Shown: one piece after another, positions 1 to 8,265 of the stretch
Position numbering within the stretch: the first letter of the stretch is position 1
How the letters are laid out: each line of letters begins with the position of its first letter
From: Bacteroidaceae bacterium
Lineage (GTDB): Bacteria; Bacteroidota; Bacteroidia; Bacteroidales; Bacteroidaceae
Direction: 5' to 3'
Length of the DNA: 64,000 nt
Assembly (NCBI GenBank): GCA_017534815.1
Contig: JAFXVS010000030.1
Location: forward strand, 1-64,000
Made by a program: the position numbers and the translations under genes
Notes under the pieces: generated by a model
The model's input: only the letters and a program-made list of their open reading frames with translations
Told to the model about the DNA's origin: nothing
Database searches by the model: none

Positions 1-8
1 ATGCGTTG

Positions 9-40
9 CAAAGGTAAGCGGATTTTTGAGAACCACCAAA
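9..40 (-). promoter_or_regulatory. Bacteroidetes-type promoter firing off the left edge
   Basis: On the minus strand a TTTG (-33 box, 37-40) is followed after exactly 20 nt by TACCTTTG (-7 box, 9-16), the canonical Bacteroidetes housekeeping promoter. It points leftward, so the gene it drives lies outside the window. It also shows that the stretch 17-132 is intergenic. Confidence 0.6.
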
Positions 41-132
41 AAGCAAGTCCGAAGTGTTAAAATCTAAAAGTAGTTGATATACAGAGGTTTATCTCTATGT
101 ATTTTTCATTGTTTGTGGTTGTTTAGAGGTCT

Positions 133-450
133 CTAAATACAGTCAGAGAAAGCACTGTTTCCTATTGATGTCACGCTGTTGGGGATTGTCACCGATGTCA
201 GGTCGGAGCAACCATAGAAAGCATCGTCTCCTATTGATGTCACGCTGTAGGTCACATTCTTATATCTTACAGTCCTGGGAATCGTCACATAGCCTGTGTA
301 TTCGGTGTCGCCAAAGGTTACAGTAGCCTCCTTATTACTGGTATCGAAATTGTAATAAATACCATTAATTTTATCAAATATATCATCAGCAAAAGCCGTC
401 ATTGAGAAGAAAGACGCAAAGAGCGCAAAAAAGAAAAATTTTAGTTTCAT
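133..450 (-). CDS. Truncated BspA-like leucine-rich repeat protein
   Basis: The 105-aa product starts with a signal peptide (hydrophobic run at residues 4-20, cleavage near AFA-DD), has a short beta-rich N-terminal stretch, and ends in one and a half repeats of the LRR_5/BspA type ([29 protein letters not shown], shown in part: [17 protein letters not shown]). Full BspA-like surface proteins normally carry many such repeats and a C-terminal sorting domain. Here the reading frame stops right after SDC, in the middle of a repeat, and positions 1-132 contain no further repeat in any frame. I read it as the 5' remnant of a deleted gene, although a short secreted protein could still be made. No clear TAnnTTTG promoter is visible upstream. 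Confidence 0.6.
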   Translation of the reverse strand: MKLKFFFFALFASFFSMTAFADDIFDKINGIYYNFDTSNKEATVTFGDTEYTGYVTIPRTVRYKNVTYSVTSIGDDAFYGCSDLTSVTIPNSVTSIGNSAFSDCI

Positions 451-543
451 AAGATTTAATGGATTAAGACACTAGTGACTTTATTTAATGTGTCGTTAAA
501 TTCGTCGAGTGTCAAAACTGTAAGCTGAGGAAATGGTATGGTA

Positions 544-768
544 TCAGAATGTTTTGTAAGGAGTGCGTAAATGCTGACCACGAAGTTCATCAAGCTTCTT
601 CTGGTCGAAGATTCCTTCTTCCCACATCTTGTCAATCGCTCGTTGTGCCCTTTCTGCGAAGAAGAGCGACAAGGTCATTCGCAATGCGTTGAGGTCGTCC
701 TGTGAGGTGACATTGGCTGCTGCGTTCATCAGTTCCAATTGTGCCATTTCTGTGTAACTCATACTCAT
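544..768 (-). CDS. Small conserved Bacteroidales protein, antitoxin-like
   Basis: The 74-aa product starts MSMSYTEMAQLELMN and ends in LRGQHLRTPYKTF. The frame stays open upstream, but a TATCTTTG promoter box (789-796) lies inside that extension, so the ATG at 766-768 or the one six bases later is the start. It is mostly helical and charged, with AERAQRAIDKMWEEG in the middle. From memory, proteins with this HLRTPY tail are common in Bacteroidales and often sit beside PIN-type toxin genes. No toxin is next to it here, so it is either an orphan antitoxin or something else. The function is not shown by the sequence. Confidence 0.6.
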   Translation of the reverse strand: MSMSYTEMAQLELMNAAANVTSQDDLNALRMTLSLFFAERAQRAIDKMWEEGIFDQKKLDELRGQHLRTPYKTF

Positions 769-788
769 TAACTTTATTGTTTTCGGTG

Positions 789-796
789 CAAAGATA
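789..796 (-). promoter_or_regulatory. -7 box of the small protein at 544-768
   Basis: The minus strand reads TATCTTTGCACCG here, matching TAnnTTTG, about 20 nt before the ATG. The same string (AATTGTGTATCTTTGCA) recurs before the gene ending at 15843. It decides the start codon of the small protein. Confidence 0.55.
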
Positions 797-829
797 CACA
801 ATTATTTGGAAACAAACCTGAATAATTAA

Positions 830-879
830 AATAATTCTATCCACCAATACATATAATAATATTAGTGGATAGAATTATT
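830..879 (-). terminator. Palindrome downstream of gmk
   Basis: A perfect 15-bp inverted repeat (arms 830-844 and 865-879, AATAATTCTATCCAC) with a 20-nt AT-rich loop lies just past the gmk stop codon. It is AT-rich and has no classic GC stem, so it is only terminator-like, but it ends the yicC-gmk unit before the separate promoter of the next gene. Confidence 0.45.
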
Positions 880-888
880 TATAACACA

Positions 889-1488
889 TTACTCCTCCAG
901 GAAGTCCTCCACCAGTGCGAGCGCCTCGACCTGCGCCACCTCGAGGATGTCGTTGATGACCACCTCGTCGAAATGCTCCGCCTGCGCCAATTCATACTTG
1001 GCACGTTCGATACGCTGTTCTATCACCTCGGGCGCATCTGTGGCACGCGACTCCAGACGGCGGCGCAACTCCTCGATGCTGGGTGGCTGGATGAAAATGC
1101 TCAATGCACGATTTCCATAAATCTTCTTGATGTTCATGGCTCCGTTCACATCCACATCGAACACCACGTTCTCGCCCGCCGCCAACTGCTTGTCCACCTG
1201 CGACTTGAGCGTGCCATAGAACTTGTCTGGATACACCTCCTCGTACTCCACGAACGCATCATCGGCAATCTTCTGACGAAACTCCTCAGGCGTGAGGAAG
1301 AAATACTCGACCCCGTTCTGCTCTGTGCCGCGCGGGGCACGGGAGGTGGCAGAAATGGAGAAGTGGAGGTTGAGCCTTTCAGCGCCTCCATCGGCCATGA
1401 TGCTGTTGATGATGGTCGATTTGCCGGAACCCGATGGGGCGGCGAAGATAATGAGGCAGCCCATGCGCTGCGCGTTCACATTTGACAT
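889..1488 (-). CDS. gmk: Guanylate kinase
   Basis: The 199-aa product converts GMP and ATP to GDP and ADP in the cytoplasm. The P-loop APSGSGKST lies at residues 17-25. The GMP-binding segment SATSRAPRGTEQNGVEYFF follows at about 47-65, with the lid region and the conserved VVINDILE near the C-terminus. The length is normal for the family. The ATG lies one base past the yicC stop codon, so the two genes form one transcript. This yicC-gmk pairing is common in bacteria. In many Bacteroidales nadD follows, but here it does not. Confidence 0.97.
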   Translation of the reverse strand: MSNVNAQRMGCLIIFAAPSGSGKSTIINSIMADGGAERLNLHFSISATSRAPRGTEQNGVEYFFLTPEEFRQKIADDAFVEYEEVYPDKFYGTLKSQVDKQLAAGENVVFDVDVNGAMNIKKIYGNRALSIFIQPPSIEELRRRLESRATDAPEVIEQRIERAKYELAQAEHFDEVVINDILEVAQVEALALVEDFLEE

Positions 1489-1489
1489 A

Positions 1490-2365
1490 TTACATCACAT
1501 TTAATACTTGTTCCTTGATCTGTTCGAGTTCGTCCTTCATCTTGACCACGATGTTCTGCATCTCGGCCTGGTTGGACTTGGAGCCGGTGGTGTTGATCTC
1601 ACGACCCATCTCCTGAGCGATGAAACCGAGCTTTTTGCCCTGACCATGACCGTCCTGCATGGTCTCGACGAAGTAGCGGAGATGGTTGGTGAGGCGCTGC
1701 TTCTCCTCACTGATGTCGAGCTTCTCGATGTAGTAGATCATCTCCTGCTCGAGACGGTTCTTGTCGTAGTCCACGCCGATGTTCTGTTCGAGGGCATCGA
1801 CAATGCGCTGACGGATCTTCTCCGTGCGCTCCTTCTCGTAAGGCTCGATGGAGGCCAACAGTGTGGCGATGTTGTCAATCTTCTCCTGAAACTTCTGGGC
1901 GAGAGCCTGTCCCTCCTGCTTGCGGAAAGCCACGAGCTCATCGACGGCTCCCTCCACAGCCTTGCGAGCCTCAGACCACTCCTCATCGGAGAGTTCCTCG
2001 ACATCAGAATGGGTGAAGACATCGGGCATACGCAGGAGCGTGCAGTACCAATCATCGGGGGCAGGCAGTCCAAGAGCCTGCTGCATTTGCTCCACCTGCA
2101 GCTTGTAAGAACGGACGAGCTCTATGTTGATGGGCGTAGCGACAGCACTCTCTTCTTTTTCCACCCAAAGCACAAAATCGACCTTGCCGCGTTCAAGTTT
2201 TTGTTGCATGATTTGACGCATCTCCATCTCTTTCTCACGATAGATGGGGGCGATGCGTGCGGTGATGTCCAACGCCTTACTGTTGAGCGATTTCACTTCA
2301 GCGTGAATCTTCTTTCCATTGTACTCTACGACGCACTTGCCGTAGCCTGTCATTGATTGTATCAT
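1490..2365 (-). CDS. YicC family endoribonuclease
   Basis: The 291-aa product begins MIQSMTGYGK, the family's signature N-terminus, and ends with the DUF1732 motif TTGSKSNQAEMQNIVVKMKDELEQ (shown in part: TGSKSNQAEMQNIV). YicC proteins are reported as RNA-degrading endoribonucleases. The open frame runs 90 bases further upstream, but that stretch holds the promoter (TACCTTTG at 2389-2396 on the minus strand), so the ATG at 2363-2365 is the start. It is followed directly by gmk. Confidence 0.93.
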   Translation of the reverse strand: MIQSMTGYGKCVVEYNGKKIHAEVKSLNSKALDITARIAPIYREKEMEMRQIMQQKLERGKVDFVLWVEKEESAVATPINIELVRSYKLQVEQMQQALGLPAPDDWYCTLLRMPDVFTHSDVEELSDEEWSEARKAVEGAVDELVAFRKQEGQALAQKFQEKIDNIATLLASIEPYEKERTEKIRQRIVDALEQNIGVDYDKNRLEQEMIYYIEKLDISEEKQRLTNHLRYFVETMQDGHGQGKKLGFIAQEMGREINTTGSKSNQAEMQNIVVKMKDELEQIKEQVLNVM

Positions 2366-2384
2366 GATATTGTTTGTTAATTTG

Positions 2385-2431
2385 TGTGCAAAGGTAGTGA
2401 TTTTTTTAATTAAATTCCGTACCTTTGCACA
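2385..2431. promoter_or_regulatory. Back-to-back promoter pair for yicC-gmk and tsaB
   Basis: TGTGCAAAGGTA (2385-2396) and its exact complement TACCTTTGCACA (2420-2431) flank 23 AT-rich bases. Each arm is a TAnnTTTG -7 box with TTTGCACA, one per strand, pointing outward. The -33 region of each promoter therefore abuts or overlaps the -7 box of the other. Confidence 0.65.
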
Positions 2432-2456
2432 TATTTTATATAAATAGCGACACAAG

Positions 2457-3194
2457 ATGTCAGTGATTCTACATATTGAGACGGCGACAGACCTATGCAG
2501 TGTGGCTGTAAGTCAGGACACCGCCATCATCTTTCAGACGGACAACCTGCCCAAAGAAGGGGACGAGCCGAAGAAAGAGAAGGGAACGAACCACGCTTCC
2601 ATTCTCGGAGTGATGGTGGACGAAGCCCTATCCTTCACCGACAACCACGCCATCCCATTCGATGCTGTGGCAGTGAGTGGAGGCCCTGGCAGCTACACAG
2701 GCTTGCGCATCGGTGTGTCGATGGCAAAGGGTGTGGCCTACGGACGGAACCTGAAACTCATCTCCGTGCCGACCCTGGAAGTACAATGCGTACCGGTACT
2801 ACTGGTTCACGACGATCTGCCCGAAGATGCGCTCCTCTGCCCGATGCTCGACGCCCGTCGCATGGAAGTCTACACGGCGCTCTACACCCGAGCTTTGAAG
2901 ACGGTTTTACCTATCCTGCCAATGGTCATCGACGAACATTCCTTCGAGCAGCAGCTCAGCGAGCGCCCTATCTATTTCTTCGGTAACGGCGCCGAGAAGT
3001 GCAAGGCGATGATTCAGCATCCCAACGCCCATTTTCTCGACGGTGTCCCTCTTCTGGCCAAGTACATGTCGCCCCTGGCCGAGAAGAAATTCCTGCGAGA
3101 AGAATTCGAGGACGTGGCCTACTTCGAGCCAAACTATCTGAAAGAATTCCAAGCCACCGTCGCCAAGAACCCCCTCAAGGAAATAGAGAAATAA
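2457..3194 (+). CDS. tsaB: tRNA t6A37 biosynthesis protein TsaB
   Basis: The 245-aa product is an ASKHA-fold partner of TsaD in making threonylcarbamoyl-adenosine on ANN-decoding tRNAs. The start ILHIETATDLCSVAVS and the signature VSGGPGSYTGLRIG (about residues 74-87) identify it. The ATG lies about 25 bases after the TACCTTTGCAC promoter, so the leader is very short. It is followed after 11 bases by the DUF4290 gene, suggesting an operon tsaB-DUF4290-murA-rimM. Confidence 0.95.
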   Translation: MSVILHIETATDLCSVAVSQDTAIIFQTDNLPKEGDEPKKEKGTNHASILGVMVDEALSFTDNHAIPFDAVAVSGGPGSYTGLRIGVSMAKGVAYGRNLKLISVPTLEVQCVPVLLVHDDLPEDALLCPMLDARRMEVYTALYTRALKTVLPILPMVIDEHSFEQQLSERPIYFFGNGAEKCKAMIQHPNAHFLDGVPLLAKYMSPLAEKKFLREEFEDVAYFEPNYLKEFQATVAKNPLKEIEK

Positions 3195-3205
3195 AAAATA
3201 ATTAT

Positions 3206-3802
3206 ATGGATTACAATACGACAAGAGACAAACTCATCATGCCCGAGTACGGACGCGGCATCCAGCAGATGGTGGAGCACTGCAAAACCATTGCTGAGAA
3301 GGAAGAGCGCATGCATTGCGCCAGAACCATCGTCAGCACGATGGCCACCATGGCTGAGCAGACCGCAGACCGTGAGGACTTCCAGAAGAAACTTTGGAAC
3401 CATCTCGCAGCCATGGCACAGTATGACCTTGACATCGACTATCCCGTCGAGATAGAACGCATGGATGACAAGGAAGCACGCCCCGAACGTCTGCCCTACC
3501 CTCAGCACCGCATCAAGAAACGCAACTACGGCACCATCGTGGAGCAATTCACCGACCACCTCACCACCATGGAGGCAGGGCAGCAGCGTGACGACTTGGC
3601 ACAGATGGTGGCCAACCACATGAAGCGTGACCTCTCCAACTGGAGTACCGATTCGATGAGCGATGAGAAAGTGGCTGACGACATGGCTGTTTACACAGAT
3701 GGTAAGATTCAACTGGATCTCGCTCATAACCCACTCGTCAGCGACGGCGAACTGCTCAGCACACGCATCTCCACCAGTATTAAGAAAAAGAAGAAAAAGT
3801 AA
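3206..3802 (+). CDS. DUF4290 family protein
   Basis: The 198-aa product starts MDYNTTRDKLIMPEYGR, the conserved beginning of this Bacteroidetes family, and stays cytoplasmic and charged. It has no signal peptide or membrane segment and ends in a lysine-rich tail (IKKKKKK). The frame is open further upstream inside tsaB, but that part overlaps another frame and does not resemble the family, so the ATG at 3206 is chosen. It lies between tsaB and murA (3 bp gap), as is usual in Bacteroidales. The function is unknown. Confidence 0.9.
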   Translation: MDYNTTRDKLIMPEYGRGIQQMVEHCKTIAEKEERMHCARTIVSTMATMAEQTADREDFQKKLWNHLAAMAQYDLDIDYPVEIERMDDKEARPERLPYPQHRIKKRNYGTIVEQFTDHLTTMEAGQQRDDLAQMVANHMKRDLSNWSTDSMSDEKVADDMAVYTDGKIQLDLAHNPLVSDGELLSTRISTSIKKKKKK

Positions 3803-3805
3803 GGA

Positions 3806-5113
3806 ATGGCTTCATTTATCATAGAAGGCGGACACAAACTGCATGGCGAAATCACTCCACAAGGTGCCAAGAATGAGGCGCTGGAGGTCATCTCGGCCAT
3901 CTTGCTGACAGCTGAGCCCGTCATCATACGGAATGTACCGAACATTCTTGATGTCAACAACCTCATCAGCCTCCTGAGCCGGATGGGTGTTCAGGTCACA
4001 GACCTCGGCGAACACGCATGGCAATTCCAGGCCGACAACCTCGACATGCAATATCTGGGCAGTCAAGAGTTCGTGCAGCGATGCGCCGCTCTGCGTGGCA
4101 GCATCCTCACCCTCGGTCCGCTCCTCGCCCGCTTCCATAAGGCCTGCGTAGCCAAGCCTGGCGGCGATCAAATCGGCAGACGTCGTCTCGACACCCACTT
4201 CATCGGCATTCAAGAACTCGGCGCAAAGTTCAACTACAGCATCGAACGTGGCGTCTATGAGATTGATGCCAACGAACTGCACGGAACCTACATGCTTCTG
4301 GATGAGGCCAGCGTGACAGGCACTGCCAACATCATCATGACCGCAGTCCTTGCCGAAGGCACCACAACCATCTACAACGCAGCCTGCGAGCCCTATATCC
4401 AGCAACTCTGTCAGATGCTCAACGCAATGGGGGCCAAGATTAGCGGCATCAGTTCCAACCTCCTAACTATTGAAGGTGTGAAAGAACTACATGGCACCGA
4501 TCACACCATCCTACCCGACATGATTGAGGTCGGTTCCTTCATCGGAATGGCCGCCATGACAGGTAGCGACATCACCATCAAAAACGTCAGTTACGACAAC
4601 CTTGGCATCATTCCTCAAGCCTTCCGTCGCATCGGCATCACCATTGAACGCATCGGTGATGACATTCATATCCCCGAACACGAGCACTACGAAGTGCAGT
4701 CCTTTATGGACGGCAGCACCATGGCCATCGCCGACGCTCCTTGGCCTGGACTCACACCCGACTTGCTAAGCATCCTGCTTGTGGTCGCCACACAGGCCAA
4801 GGGTTCCGTGCTTATCCATCAGAAGATGTTCGAGAGTCGTCTCTTCTTCGTGGACAAGCTCATCGACATGGGCGCACAAATTATCCTCTGTGACCCCCAC
4901 CGTGCCGTCGTCGTCGGCCACGACAACCAGATGAAACTCCACGGTTCCAAGATGTCCAGCCCCGACATCCGCGCTGGCATCGCCCTGCTCATTGCTGCCA
5001 TGTCGGCTAACGGCGTGAGCATGATCAGTAACATCGAGCAGATTGACCGCGGATACGAAGACATCGAAGGACGACTGACCGCCCTCGGTGCAGCCATCAA
5101 GAGAATACAATAG
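3806..5113 (+). CDS. murA: UDP-N-acetylglucosamine 1-carboxyvinyltransferase
   Basis: The 435-aa product adds enolpyruvate to UDP-GlcNAc, the first committed step of peptidoglycan synthesis. The substrate-binding pair K22-N23 is present (AKNEAL). The active-site loop reads KPGGDQIGRRRLDTH (about residues 117-131). The residue that is Cys115 in E. coli (PGGC) is Asp121 here. A Cys-to-Asp change at this site is known to keep activity and give fosfomycin resistance. The gene follows the DUF4290 gene by 3 bp. Confidence 0.97.
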   Translation: MASFIIEGGHKLHGEITPQGAKNEALEVISAILLTAEPVIIRNVPNILDVNNLISLLSRMGVQVTDLGEHAWQFQADNLDMQYLGSQEFVQRCAALRGSILTLGPLLARFHKACVAKPGGDQIGRRRLDTHFIGIQELGAKFNYSIERGVYEIDANELHGTYMLLDEASVTGTANIIMTAVLAEGTTTIYNAACEPYIQQLCQMLNAMGAKISGISSNLLTIEGVKELHGTDHTILPDMIEVGSFIGMAAMTGSDITIKNVSYDNLGIIPQAFRRIGITIERIGDDIHIPEHEHYEVQSFMDGSTMAIADAPWPGLTPDLLSILLVVATQAKGSVLIHQKMFESRLFFVDKLIDMGAQIILCDPHRAVVVGHDNQMKLHGSKMSSPDIRAGIALLIAAMSANGVSMISNIEQIDRGYEDIEGRLTALGAAIKRIQ

Positions 5114-5118
5114 AAACA

Positions 5119-5154
5119 TAGGATTACTTAGGACTGCCTAGAATTTCCTATAAA
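5119..5154 (+). repeat. Nonamer tandem repeat before rimM
   Basis: Four degenerate 9-nt units (TAGGATTAC, TTAGGACTG, CCTAGAATT, TCCTATAAA) fill the gap between murA and rimM and end five bases before the rimM ATG. A similar 9-nt array sits just before ispF (34217-34252). Confidence 0.5.
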
Positions 5155-5158
5155 ACCA

Positions 5159-5683
5159 ATGATTAAGCAAGAAGAAGTCTATCAGATAGGCCGCATGGGC
5201 AAAGCACATGGACTGAAAGGAGAAATCAACTTTCAGTTCACCGACGATGTCTGGGACAGAACCGACAGCGACCACATCATCTGCGAGGTAGATGGTATTC
5301 TGGTACCCTTCTTCATTGAGGAATACCGTTTCCGCAGCGACACCACTGCCATCATGAAACTCGAAGACATCGACACCATTGAGTCGGTTCAGATGCTCGT
5401 CAACAGCCCTGTCTATCTTGAGAAAAAATATCAAGAAGAACTCGACGATGACGAGGTTTCCATCCACTATTTCATCGGCTTTCGTATGCTTGACGGCGAC
5501 ACCCACGAAGAAATCGGCACCATCATCGACATCGATGACAATACCGACAACTGGCTCTTTATTGTTGAACGACCTGATGACAGCGAGGTGATGATCCCCG
5601 CCCACGAGGAATTTATCGCCGAAATCAACCAACAAGAAAAGACCATGATCATGGACTTACCATTAGGCTTGCTCGATCTATGA
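5159..5683 (+). CDS. rimM: Ribosome maturation factor RimM
   Basis: The 174-aa product assists 30S subunit (16S rRNA 3' domain) maturation and binds S19. The N-terminal barrel begins with QIGRMGKAHGLKGEINF, and the C-terminal PRC-barrel contains IIDIDDNTDNWLFIV and ends in MDLPLGLLDL. The length is normal. It is the last gene of the tsaB-DUF4290-murA-rimM series. Confidence 0.95.
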   Translation: MIKQEEVYQIGRMGKAHGLKGEINFQFTDDVWDRTDSDHIICEVDGILVPFFIEEYRFRSDTTAIMKLEDIDTIESVQMLVNSPVYLEKKYQEELDDDEVSIHYFIGFRMLDGDTHEEIGTIIDIDDNTDNWLFIVERPDDSEVMIPAHEEFIAEINQQEKTMIMDLPLGLLDL

Positions 5684-5793
5684 GCCCCAATCATCACCAT
5701 GAAGTCCAAGAGTGCCAAAAGGAACACCATGAATATGATAAATAATCGGGCACTTGCACAATAAACGAGGGAAAAAGTAGTTATTAATAATGT

Positions 5794-6735
5794 ATGAAAC
5801 GAAGGGTATTCGTGACATTGCTTCTCTTGACAGCTTTGATGCTGGAGGTGAGAGGACAGTGGGATGTGCAGTTTTCGGACTACACAGCCCTTAAGTCATT
5901 TTATAACCCTGCGGTGTCAGGTACAGATGGAAAGTTGAATGCCGCTGCGGCCTATTCGATGCAGATGACAGGGTATGACAAGGCGCCTGCCACGCTTTAT
6001 ATTGGGGTAGATATGCCAGTGTACTTCCTGAATCCCCATCATGGTGCAGGTCTGAGCTTTTACAATGACAACATTGACATATTCACCACTACGAGAATCG
6101 GTTTGCAGTATGCCTACAACATCAAGCTGAGCAAGAAAGGAAAGTTGGCGATTGGTGTACAAGGCGCTTTTCTGAATACAAAGATGGCTTCCAGAGGCAT
6201 GACATTAGAGGAGAACAACGACCCCGCATTTTCCTCATCGGAGGCGAAGGGTAACAAAGTGGACATGGGCGTAGGATTGTACTATTACCATCCGAGATTG
6301 TGGGTGGGTGCCTCGTCGCAACATTTGTTGGATCCTATGATTGTAATGGACAAACGGTATGAGGTGAAGGTGCCAAGAATGTATTATTTGATGGGTGGAT
6401 GCAATATTAAATTGAGAAATTCGTTATTATCCTTGCAACCCTCCTTCTTGGTGCAGTCGGATATGACCTCGTGGCGTGAAGATGTGCAATGCAAGGCGAC
6501 CTACGAGAACAATGAGAAGAAGTTCTTTGGAGGTTTGGGGTACAGCCCCAATACATCAGTAACGCTGTTGATTGGAGGCATGTTTCATGGTGTTAACTTC
6601 GGTTACAGTTACCAGATGTACACCTCTGGATTGGGAGTGGTTCACGGCAGTCATGAGCTGGTGGTTGGTTATCTGACCGACCTCGACCTGTTTAAGAAGG
6701 GAAGAAATAAACACCAAAGTGTGAGATGGCTGTAG
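5794..6735 (+). CDS. porP: PorP/SprF family type IX secretion membrane protein
   Basis: The 313-aa product has a signal peptide (residues 1-21, cut after VRG) and the family start QWDVQFSDYTALKSFYNPAVSGTDG (shown in part: SFYNPAVSGTDG). A predicted outer-membrane beta-barrel follows, with alternating aromatic strands. PorP/SprF proteins anchor to the T9SS ring formed by PorK and PorN. The gene heads the gldKLMN cluster, as in other Bacteroidales. The gap to gldK is 79 bp and holds a heptamer repeat. Confidence 0.9.
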   Translation: MKRRVFVTLLLLTALMLEVRGQWDVQFSDYTALKSFYNPAVSGTDGKLNAAAAYSMQMTGYDKAPATLYIGVDMPVYFLNPHHGAGLSFYNDNIDIFTTTRIGLQYAYNIKLSKKGKLAIGVQGAFLNTKMASRGMTLEENNDPAFSSSEAKGNKVDMGVGLYYYHPRLWVGASSQHLLDPMIVMDKRYEVKVPRMYYLMGGCNIKLRNSLLSLQPSFLVQSDMTSWREDVQCKATYENNEKKFFGGLGYSPNTSVTLLIGGMFHGVNFGYSYQMYTSGLGVVHGSHELVVGYLTDLDLFKKGRNKHQSVRWL

Positions 6736-6746
6736 AGAGGTTTGGT

Positions 6747-6781
6747 GGTTGAGGGTTGAGAGTTTAGAGTTTAGAGTTGAT
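6747..6781 (+). repeat. Heptamer tandem repeat before gldK
   Basis: Five 7-nt units (GGTTGAG twice, AGTTTAG twice, AGTTGAT) lie between porP and gldK. The same unit family, mostly as its complement, occurs at 25222, 42397, 50083 and 62898. Confidence 0.6.
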
Positions 6782-6814
6782 AATTAAGAGATAATAGATA
6801 ATAAAAAATAAACG

Positions 6815-8248
6815 ATGAAAAAATTATTGTTTGCAACATGCCTGATGGTCGCCGCTTTGGCAGCCGTTTCGTGTTTCTCCAGCAAGGGAGGCTCGAGTGC
6901 TGCTGGTGGTGAAGTGACTGGTGTTAGCGGCACATCGATGTCAGAACCAGCACCATACGGCATGGTATTGGTGAAACGTGGAAGCCTCAAGATGGGTACG
7001 GAGAATACCGACAGTCTTTGGGGCAAGGATGTACCAACAAGGGACATCAGCGTGGACGCGTTCTGGATGGACGAGAAAGAGGTGACGAACTCTATGTATC
7101 GTCAGTTTGTCTATTGGGTGCGTGACTCCATCATCCGTGAGCGTCTGGCAGACCCAGCCTATGGCGGTGACGAGAGTTACAAGATTGAGGAAGACAAGTA
7201 CGGCGAGCCCGTCACTCCTCACTTGAACTGGAACAAGTCATTGCCTCGCAATCCTGACGAAGACCAGGAGCGTGCAATGGAGAGTGTTTACACCTTCCAT
7301 CCTGTAACGGGCGAGAAGATGTTGGACGTAAAACAGTTGAACTACCGTTACGAAGTGTTTGATTATGTGATGGCTGCAAAGCGCAAGTATCGTCTTGATC
7401 CAACAGAGCGCAATCTCAACACCGACTTTGATAATGATCCGAATGAAGTGGTGATGATTTCGAAGGATACAGCCTATGTGGATGATGATGGCATTATCCA
7501 TCGCGAAACTATCACCCGTCCGCTTAGCAGCATGTGGGACTTCGTCAATACATATATTGTCAATGTGTATCCCGATACCACCTGCTGGATCAATGACTTC
7601 CAAAATGCCGAGAACGAGGTGTACATGCGTCTCTACTTCACCCACTCCAACTTCAACGAATATCCCGTGGTGGGTGTGAACTGGGAACAAGCCAACGCTT
7701 TCTGCAATTGGCGTACAGACTTCCTCCTAAAAGGTTTGGGTCCACAAGCGAAGTTCGTACAGCGTTACCGTTTGCCGACTGAGGCCGAATGGGAGTATGC
7801 CGCTCGTGGCAAAGATGGCAACGAGCTTCCTTGGCAACAAGATGGTGTGTCCAGCGATAAGGGTTGCTACTACGCCAACTTCAAGCCCGATCGAGGCAAC
7901 TACACGAAGGACGGCAACCTCATCACGTCGAAGACAGGTATTTACAGCGCCAACTCCAACGGTCTCTATGATATGGCCGGCAACGTAGCAGAATGGACCA
8001 GTACCGTCTATACGGAGGCAGGAGTGCTCTCCATGAGCGATATGAACCCGACCCTCACCTACAACGCAGCCAAGGAAGACCCATACGCATTGAAGAAGAA
8101 GAGCGTACGTGGTGGTTCGTGGAAAGACCCTGAGAGCTTCATTAAGAGCGTATGGCGCTCGTATGAGTATCAGAATGTAGGACGCTCTTTCGTTGGTTTC
8201 CGATGTGTGAGATCACAAGTAGGCACAGCAACTAAAGTAAAGAAATAA
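6815..8248 (+). CDS. gldK: Type IX secretion ring lipoprotein GldK/PorK
   Basis: The 477-aa product has a lipoprotein signal (ALAAVSC, Cys at 20) and an FGE-sulfatase/SUMF1 fold. The fold starts at GMVLVKRGSLKMGTE and contains VTNSMYRQFV, YRLPTEAEWEYAARG, GLYDMAGNVAEWT and VRGGSWKDPESF. In T9SS, PorK forms the periplasmic ring on the outer membrane together with PorN. The insert between about residues 110 and 260 is typical of the GldK branch rather than the enzyme. It begins the gldK-L-M-N series. Confidence 0.95.
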   Translation: MKKLLFATCLMVAALAAVSCFSSKGGSSAAGGEVTGVSGTSMSEPAPYGMVLVKRGSLKMGTENTDSLWGKDVPTRDISVDAFWMDEKEVTNSMYRQFVYWVRDSIIRERLADPAYGGDESYKIEEDKYGEPVTPHLNWNKSLPRNPDEDQERAMESVYTFHPVTGEKMLDVKQLNYRYEVFDYVMAAKRKYRLDPTERNLNTDFDNDPNEVVMISKDTAYVDDDGIIHRETITRPLSSMWDFVNTYIVNVYPDTTCWINDFQNAENEVYMRLYFTHSNFNEYPVVGVNWEQANAFCNWRTDFLLKGLGPQAKFVQRYRLPTEAEWEYAARGKDGNELPWQQDGVSSDKGCYYANFKPDRGNYTKDGNLITSKTGIYSANSNGLYDMAGNVAEWTSTVYTEAGVLSMSDMNPTLTYNAAKEDPYALKKKSVRGGSWKDPESFIKSVWRSYEYQNVGRSFVGFRCVRSQVGTATKVKK

Positions 8249-8265
8249 TTAAACAACATAGAATT

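Noticed and set aside
865..1485. A long open frame on the plus strand opposite gmk (206 codons), and similar ones opposite yicC (1508-2356) and the M13 peptidase gene (40272-41738)
   Set aside because: Each is the antisense shadow of a well-recognised gene. Their translations are rich in His, Leu and Val without domain motifs, and none has a promoter.
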